DNA from: a bacterium
Lineage (GTDB): Bacteria; Actinomycetota; Acidimicrobiia; Spongiisociales; UBA11373
Assembly (NCBI GenBank): GCA_013202595.1
Contig: JABMPV010000321.1
Location: 1 to 11,200 of the forward strand
Reading direction: 5' to 3'
DNA: 11,200 nt
Shown: piece after piece, positions 5,974 to 11,200 of the stretch
Numbering within the stretch: position 1 is the first letter of the stretch
Layout of the letters: the number at the start of each line of letters is the position of its first letter
Notes under the pieces: generated by a model
Seen by the model: the letters and a program-made list of their open reading frames with translations, nothing else
What the model was told of the DNA's origin: nothing
The model's database searches: none
Program-made: the position numbers and the translations under genes

Positions 5974-7245
5974 ATGACCGATCAGCGTCATCTGGCCGAA
6001 GTCGACGCCGCCATGGCCGGACTCATCGCAGCCGATGCCGAGCGCCAGCGAACCAGCATCCACCTCATCGCGAGCGAGAACTTCACCTCGCGCGCGGTCA
6101 TGCAGGCGAGCGGTTCGGTGTTCACGAACAAGTACTCAGAGGGCTATCCGGGCCGGCGCTACTACGAAGGGTGCGCCGTCGTCGACCAGATGGAGGATCT
6201 TGCCCGCGACCGGGCCAAGAGCCTGTTCGGCGCAGAGCATGCCAACGTGCAGCCTCACAGCGGCGCTCAGGCGAACATGGGGACCTACTTCTCGCTGCTC
6301 GATCCCGGTGACGTGGTCCTCGGCATGCGCCTGGATCAGGGCGGCCACCTGACTCACGGATCGCACGTCAACTTCTCGGGGATGCTCTATCGCTTCGAGG
6401 CGTACGGCGTCGACCCCTCGACCGAGCGCGTGGACATGGACGAGGTCCGCAAGGTGGCGCTGTCGGTGCGGCCGAAGATGATCGTTGCCGGATTCTCCGC
6501 GTACTCCCGCATCCTCGATTGGGAGGCGTTCCGTGGGATCGCGGACGAGGTGGGGGCGCTCCTCATGGTCGATGCGGCCCACATCATCGGATTGGTCGCA
6601 GGTGGTGCCCACCCGAGTCCGATCCCCTATGCGCATGTGACCACGGCGACCACCCACAAGGCCCTGCGAGGGCCCAGGGGAGGCCTGATCCTGTGTGAAG
6701 AGCGATTCGGTGCCGATATCGACAAAGGTGTGTTCCCCAATGCACAGGGCGGCGCACTCAACAACCAGATCGCGGCCAAGGCCGTCGCCTTTCACGAGGC
6801 GTCTACGGACGAGTACCGGGCCTATACCGCCCAGATCGTCGCCAACGCGTCTGCCATGGCCGATTCCATGACGGCGGACGGTATCCGAATCGTGAGCGGC
6901 GGCACCGACAACCACCTCTTCCTGATGGACCTCCGGTCGATCGACGACGACCTCACTGGACGGGATGCCGCCCGCCTGCTCGATACCGTCGGCATCACGG
7001 TGAACTTCAACACGATCCCCTTCGACCCGCGGCCTCCCTTCAAGGCGACCGGCCTGCGGATCGGCCTCCCGGCCGCCACTACCTGCGGAATGAAGGAAGA
7101 CGAAGTGCGTCGGGTCGGGACGCTCGTCGCCAGGGCTCTGCGGGGACGGGGCGACGAGGCCGAGATGGCTGCGGTCGCCGGCGAAGTGGCGGAACTCGCA
7201 TCGGCGTTCCAGCCGTACCCTGTCGACTTTCCCGGCCACGTCTGA
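5974..7245 (+). CDS. glyA: Serine hydroxymethyltransferase
   Basis: GlyA interconverts serine and glycine with tetrahydrofolate, feeding the one-carbon pool; it is a cytosolic PLP enzyme. The 423-residue product has the normal length. It carries NKYSEGYPGRRYYEG (52-66), the folate-side GGHLTHGS (123-130), the VDAAHIIGLVAGG segment with Asp200, and TTATTHKALRGPRGG with the PLP-binding lysine at 229. It also has GLRIGLPAATT, whose Arg362 is the likely substrate-carboxylate ligand. Some usually invariant places differ: the loop normally reading QGGPL-x-H is QGGALNNQ (258-265), and the residue after PAATT is Cys371 where Arg is common. The ATG at 5974 has GGGAG 9 nt upstream and lies 33 nt after the membrane protein. 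It is probably part of the prmC-tsaC transcript. An 80-bp gap separates it from the atp genes. Confidence 0.95.
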   Translation: MTDQRHLAEVDAAMAGLIAADAERQRTSIHLIASENFTSRAVMQASGSVFTNKYSEGYPGRRYYEGCAVVDQMEDLARDRAKSLFGAEHANVQPHSGAQANMGTYFSLLDPGDVVLGMRLDQGGHLTHGSHVNFSGMLYRFEAYGVDPSTERVDMDEVRKVALSVRPKMIVAGFSAYSRILDWEAFRGIADEVGALLMVDAAHIIGLVAGGAHPSPIPYAHVTTATTHKALRGPRGGLILCEERFGADIDKGVFPNAQGGALNNQIAAKAVAFHEASTDEYRAYTAQIVANASAMADSMTADGIRIVSGGTDNHLFLMDLRSIDDDLTGRDAARLLDTVGITVNFNTIPFDPRPPFKATGLRIGLPAATTCGMKEDEVRRVGTLVARALRGRGDEAEMAAVAGEVAELASAFQPYPVDFPGHV

Positions 7246-7261
7246 GGCGGGTTTTGGCGAC

Positions 7262-7289
7262 TTGTGTTTGGAAACGGGGGGCGTATCGT
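7262..7289 (+). promoter_or_regulatory. Candidate promoter of the ATP synthase operon
   Basis: TTGTGT (7262-7267) and TATCGT (7284-7289) are separated by 16 nt, giving a plausible sigma-70 type pair with a good -10 and a weak -35. Transcription would begin near 7296, leaving a leader of about 30 nt before atpZ. A TCACA-N6-TGTGA inverted repeat (7298-7313) lies in that leader. No terminator is visible after glyA, so read-through is also possible. Confidence 0.35.
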
Positions 7290-7325
7290 GAAACTCATCA
7301 CAATCATCTGTGAGTGGAGGGGGAT

Positions 7326-7550
7326 GTGAGTCGCAGCAAGGGCTTCCACGAGGAGGTCGGGCGGCAGGTCTCGGCGACCAACGAGGTCGGCGGGTTCTTC
7401 GCCTCGATCCTGTCGGGAACGCTCCTCGGACTCGGCGGCGATCACATCTTCGGGACCGATCCGGTGTTGGTGGTATTGGGGATCATCGCCGGGTCGGTGA
7501 TCGGTTTCTGGAGGATGTGGACCATTGCCACGCGAGATGATGAAGCCTGA
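7326..7550 (+). CDS. atpZ: AtpZ/AtpI-family small membrane protein of the ATP synthase operon
   Basis: This is a 74-residue protein with two hydrophobic segments, at about 22-37 and 46-65. They are joined by GGDHIFGTDP, which resembles the GxxLDxxFGTSP turn of AtpZ proteins. AtpZ is encoded first in many atp operons and, with AtpI, has been linked to c-ring assembly and, in alkaliphilic Bacillus, to divalent-cation supply. The GTG at 7326 is preferred because GGAGGGG lies just upstream. A GTG at 7314 would add four residues but would overlap that ribosome-binding site. The 3' end overlaps atpI by 14 nt. Its position at the head of the operon supports the call; sequence similarity for so short a protein is modest. 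Confidence 0.72.
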   Translation: MSRSKGFHEEVGRQVSATNEVGGFFASILSGTLLGLGGDHIFGTDPVLVVLGIIAGSVIGFWRMWTIATRDDEA

Positions 7551-7983
7551 GCCCGCGGCGTCCGACGACGCCGCCATGGCCCGGTTGCCCGATATCGAGG
7601 CCACACTCGCCCGTCACACGGTGAAGCGGGCATTGGTGATCGGACCCATCATCGTGGCTGTGACCTGGGTGTTTCGAGGCTTCGACGGGGCCATCGGGGC
7701 GGCTATCGGAGTGGCGATCGTGGTGGTCAATTTCCTCGCATCGGGGTATGCGTTGTCGATGGCGGCGCGCATCTCTCTGAGCGTCTATCATGCGGCGGCG
7801 CTGTTCGGCTTCCTGCTGCGGCTCATCGCCATCACCGTGACGATGATCCTGGTTTCGAAGCTGTTCGAGGTCGATCGCATTGCGTTCGGAATCGCAGTAA
7901 TAGTCAGCTACATGGTCCTGCTCGTGCTCGAAGCGCGCGCGGTGTCCCGAGGTAACGAGAGGGAGTTGGAGTGGACCCCCTGA
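7537..7983 (+). CDS. atpI: ATP synthase subunit I (AtpI-like)
   Basis: This 148-residue protein has a short acidic N-terminus and four predicted membrane helices at about 31-47, 51-71, 84-106 and 115-133. The second is Gly/Ala-rich (GAIGAAIGVAIVVVNFLASG), as is usual for the ATP synthase I chain. AtpI proteins act as assembly factors for the c-ring and are not part of the finished enzyme. The start is uncertain among ATG 7537, ATG 7540 and TTG 7525; none has a strong ribosome-binding site, and translation is probably coupled to atpZ, which it overlaps. The end overlaps atpB by 13 nt. Family identification relies on topology and gene position as much as on sequence. Confidence 0.75.
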   Translation: MMKPEPAASDDAAMARLPDIEATLARHTVKRALVIGPIIVAVTWVFRGFDGAIGAAIGVAIVVVNFLASGYALSMAARISLSVYHAAALFGFLLRLIAITVTMILVSKLFEVDRIAFGIAVIVSYMVLLVLEARAVSRGNERELEWTP

Positions 7984-8786
7984 TTTTGGCGAGCGAATGC
8001 GATCCGGCGAAGGAGATCATCTGCGCGCCGACAAACGTGATCGAGCTCTTTCAGTTCGACGAGGCTCTCTTCTCGATCGGGCCGATGGACTTCACCAGGA
8101 CGGTCATCCTCACCTTCCTTGCGATGTTCATCGTCATCGGGCTGCTGTACTTCGCCTTCCGGACGCCAAGGGTGGTTCCGACCAAGTTCGGAGCAGCCAT
8201 GGAGTCGCTCGTGCTGTTCGTACGCGATGACGTCGCCAAGGGCACCATCGGACCGGACGGGATCAAGTATGCGCCCTACCTCCTGTCGATGTTCCTGTTC
8301 ATCCTGGTGGCCAACCTCTTCGAGGTGACCCCGTTCATCAACTTCCCGCTCACCTCCCGGATGGCCATCCCGTTGTTCCTCGCGGTACTCACCTGGGTGA
8401 TCTTCGTGTTCGTCGGCTTCAAGAAGAACGGAATCTCCTATCTGACCGGGATCATCTGGCCCAAGAGCGTGCCGGTTGCCCTCCGGTGGCTGGTCGGCCT
8501 CATCGAGTTCTTCTCCACATTCCTGCTCCGCCCCATCACGCTGGCCGTCCGGCTGTTCGCCAACCTCGTCGCCGGCCACCTGATGCTCACCCTGCTGCTG
8601 GGCTCGGGGTGGATCTTCATGTCTGCGATCGGCGACATCGGCATCCGCTCGATCATCGGGCTGCCCTGGTTCGTGTTCGGGCTGGGCATCTTTGTGTTCG
8701 AGCTCGTCGTGGCCGTGCTGCAGGCGTACATCTTCACACTGCTCTCGGCCGTCTATATCCAAACGTCAGTGCATCCCGAGCACTGA
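7971..8786 (+). CDS. atpB: ATP synthase F0 subunit a
   Basis: Subunit a forms the two proton half-channels beside the c-ring. The 271-residue product has the essential arginine at 194 in LAVRLFANLVAGH, the counterpart of E. coli Arg210. Gln251 in VLQAYIFTLLSAVY matches the functional glutamine of the last helix. Five or six membrane helices are visible, with an early one at about 43-63 and NLFEVTPF near 115-122. His203 replaces the glutamate found at the corresponding site in E. coli, a common alternative. The GTG start at 7971 follows a GAGGGAG stretch and lies inside the end of atpI. The N-terminal tail, expected outside the membrane, contains two cysteines (Cys10 and Cys18) that could pair. 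Confidence 0.95.
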   Translation: MDPLILASECDPAKEIICAPTNVIELFQFDEALFSIGPMDFTRTVILTFLAMFIVIGLLYFAFRTPRVVPTKFGAAMESLVLFVRDDVAKGTIGPDGIKYAPYLLSMFLFILVANLFEVTPFINFPLTSRMAIPLFLAVLTWVIFVFVGFKKNGISYLTGIIWPKSVPVALRWLVGLIEFFSTFLLRPITLAVRLFANLVAGHLMLTLLLGSGWIFMSAIGDIGIRSIIGLPWFVFGLGIFVFELVVAVLQAYIFTLLSAVYIQTSVHPEH

Positions 8787-8793
8787 GCCGTCT

Positions 8794-8799
8794 AGGAGG
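8794..8799 (+). promoter_or_regulatory. Perfect Shine-Dalgarno site for atpE
   Basis: AGGAGG lies 8 nt before the atpE ATG and is followed by an A-rich spacer (AAGAAACA). It is the strongest-looking ribosome-binding site in the operon, as expected for a subunit needed in about ten copies per enzyme. The next gene, atpF, also has GAGGAGG at a similar distance from its GTG. Confidence 0.75.
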
Positions 8800-8807
8800 A
8801 AGAAACA

Positions 8808-9020
8808 ATGGAAGAGATCAAGGGAGCAATCGCTCTCATCGGCTACGGCCTCGCGGCCATCGGTCCCGGCATCGGTATCGGCATCGTGGTCGGCAACGCC
8901 ATCCAGGCGATGGCCCGCCAGCCCGAAGCGGCCGGTTTGGCCCGCACGACGATGTTCCTGGGAATCGCCTTCACGGAGGCGCTGGCCCTGATCGGGTTCG
9001 TGCTCTTCTTCATCGCCTGA
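8808..9020 (+). CDS. atpE: ATP synthase F0 subunit c
   Basis: The 70-residue product is a two-helix hairpin. Helix one carries the glycine series GPGIGIGIVVG (19-29) that packs the ring. The polar loop is ARQPEA (36-41), which contacts subunits gamma and epsilon. Helix two has the proton-carrying Glu57 in FTEALALIGFVL. Compared with the Na+-binding c subunits (Gln in helix one and Ser directly after Glu), the equivalent residues here are Ile24 and Ala58, so proton coupling is expected. No signal peptide or extra tail is present. It has a very strong ribosome-binding site and lies 21 nt after atpB and 13 nt before atpF. Confidence 0.96.
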   Translation: MEEIKGAIALIGYGLAAIGPGIGIGIVVGNAIQAMARQPEAAGLARTTMFLGIAFTEALALIGFVLFFIA

Positions 9021-9033
9021 GGAGGCCGTACCC

Positions 9034-9579
9034 GTGTTCGAATTGTTCTACGCATTGGAAGAGGCAGCTGAGGAATCCAGCGGCATCGACCTGCTGCTCC
9101 CGGAGACGTCGGAGCTGATCGCCGGCATCCTGGCGTTCTCCATCATCTTCCTCGTCGTGTGGAAGTTCGCACTCCCCAAGCTCAGTCAGATCCTGGAGGC
9201 TCGCCAGCAGGCGATCACCGGCCAGCTGACCGAGGCGGAGAGTGCGAAGAAGGAGGCCGAGAGCCTGCTCGACGACTACAAGGAGCAGGTCGCCGGAGCC
9301 CGCAAGGAAGCCAACCAGATCGTCGACGACGCCCGTCAGTCGGGTGAAGCGCTCCGGACCGACATCGTTGCCAAGGCCGACGCCGAAGCAGCCGAGATCG
9401 CCGAGAAGGCGCGCAAGGAAGCCTCCGCAGAACGCGAGCGCGCCGCATCGCGCATTCGTGACGAGGTAGCTGCCCTGTCGCTCGACGTCGCGCAGAAGGT
9501 CGTCGCCGGCACCGTGGACGAGGGCGCACAGCGCGATCTCGTCGCCCGGTACATCGATGACCTCGGAGGAATGGGCTGA
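9034..9579 (+). CDS. atpF: ATP synthase F0 subunit b
   Basis: Subunit b is the peripheral stalk that holds F1 against the a subunit. The 181-residue product has one membrane helix at about 27-44 (LIAGILAFSIIFLVVWKF), followed by the typical basic-then-charged junction. A long Ala/Glu/Lys/Arg-rich coiled coil runs to about residue 145. The C-terminal segment VAALSLDVAQKVVAGTV resembles the part that binds delta. The GTG start at 9034 is set by GAGGAGG overlapping the atpE stop. The protein is a plain b subunit, not the b-delta fusion known from mycobacteria, and only one b gene is present here. Confidence 0.94.
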   Translation: MFELFYALEEAAEESSGIDLLLPETSELIAGILAFSIIFLVVWKFALPKLSQILEARQQAITGQLTEAESAKKEAESLLDDYKEQVAGARKEANQIVDDARQSGEALRTDIVAKADAEAAEIAEKARKEASAERERAASRIRDEVAALSLDVAQKVVAGTVDEGAQRDLVARYIDDLGGMG

Positions 9580-9581
9580 TC

Positions 9582-10118
9582 ATGGCAGCCGACGACCGCA
9601 TCGACGGCTACGCCGCCGCCATCCTTCAGATCGCAAAGGCCGAAGGCGAACTCGAGCGCGTGGGTGATGAGCTCTTCCGCATCGCCAGGTCCCTCGAGTC
9701 GTCTCCTGAGCTTCGGGAAGCTCTGACCGACCGCCGGCTCGGGGTCGATCGCAAGCTCGGCATCGTGGAGGATCTCCTTGGCGACAAGGTCTCATCGCTC
9801 TCGATGGGGCTCGTGTCCTTCGTGGTCAGCGTGGATCGCGCCTCCGACCTCCCGGCGATTGCCGACAGGCTCGCCGAGCAGGCAGCAGGCGAACGGAACC
9901 ACGCCATCGCAGAGGTGCGCACCGCGGTCGAATTGACCGGGGACGAAATGGCCAGGCTGACCGAGGCGCTCAACAAGGCGACCGGAAAGCAGGTCGAGGT
10001 GAAGACGGTGATCGATCCTTCGATCATCGGCGGCGTCTTCGCCCGCGTAGGTGACACGGTCATCGACGGATCGGTGCGGCACCGGCTCGACGAAGTCCGC
10101 CAACAGTTGACGAGGTAG
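9582..10118 (+). CDS. atpH: ATP synthase F1 subunit delta
   Basis: Delta links the top of the alpha3beta3 head to the b stalk. The 178-residue product has the usual length. It opens with DGYAAAILQIAKAEGELERV, the N-terminal helical domain. It ends with the family's conserved C-terminal region, VKTVIDPSIIGGVFARVGDTVIDGSVRHRLDEVRQQL. It starts 2 nt after the atpF stop; the GGAGG upstream is somewhat distant (12 nt), so coupled translation from atpF is likely. It is followed by atpA after 16 nt. Confidence 0.94.
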   Translation: MAADDRIDGYAAAILQIAKAEGELERVGDELFRIARSLESSPELREALTDRRLGVDRKLGIVEDLLGDKVSSLSMGLVSFVVSVDRASDLPAIADRLAEQAAGERNHAIAEVRTAVELTGDEMARLTEALNKATGKQVEVKTVIDPSIIGGVFARVGDTVIDGSVRHRLDEVRQQLTR

Positions 10119-10134
10119 TGAGGCAGGCAACGAG

Positions 10135-11200
<1,066 letters not shown>

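Noticed and set aside
6136..7239. Antisense open frame of 367 codons opposite glyA
   Set aside because: It mirrors the glyA codon pattern, and its His/Arg/Val-rich product has no motif.
7298..7313. CRP-like site (TCACA-N6-TGTGA) ahead of atpZ
   Set aside because: The half-sites are in the opposite order to the CRP consensus (TGTGA-N6-TCACA) and lie downstream of the candidate promoter; kept only as an inverted repeat.
7908..8762. Antisense open frame of 284 codons opposite atpB
   Set aside because: It is composed almost wholly of charged residues (Glu, Asp, His, Gln), as expected from reading hydrophobic codons backwards; atpB is unmistakable.

Overview
The window looks like a chromosomal piece from a high-GC actinobacterium. 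Signs are strong G/C preference at third codon positions, frequent GTG starts, genes that probably lack leaders, and the neighbourhood prmC-tsaC-...-atp operon, which is typical of Actinomycetota. Separate atpF and atpH genes argue against mycobacteria and their relatives. A deep actinobacterial lineage such as Acidimicrobiia would fit, but I cannot prove it from sequence alone. Most of the window is ordinary housekeeping, and I see no convincing new multi-gene system.

Left part (1-632, minus strand): a damaged or badly read locus. It holds the catalytic-serine and histidine segments of an ER/SipW-type signal peptidase I, then a signal peptide and a DNRLRE-like secreted domain. These pieces are spread over different reading frames. 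A gene-free stretch (633-892) follows, with a small palindrome flanked by a 10-bp direct repeat.

Minus-strand pair (893-3821): a complete S9-family serine peptidase (1884-3821) and, 94 bp downstream, a WcbI-family putative acetyltransferase (893-1789). A hairpin lies just past the WcbI stop.

Plus-strand translation-related cluster (3909-7245): divergent from the peptidase come prmC (release-factor glutamine methyltransferase), tsaC/sua5 (t6A37 tRNA modification), an unrecognised membrane protein, and glyA (serine hydroxymethyltransferase). The first three are chained by overlapping stop and start codons, so translational coupling is likely. prfA, the usual partner of prmC, is not adjacent.

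ATP synthase operon (7326-right edge): atpZ, atpI, atpB (a), atpE (c), atpF (b), atpH (delta) and atpA (alpha, cut by the window edge) are tightly packed. Subunits gamma, beta and epsilon presumably continue beyond 11200. A candidate promoter lies in the 80 bp between glyA and atpZ. The c subunit has the proton-binding Glu but lacks the Na+-coordinating Gln and Ser, so a proton-driven enzyme is expected. The atpE gene has a perfect AGGAGG ribosome-binding site, in keeping with the high copy number of c in the ring.
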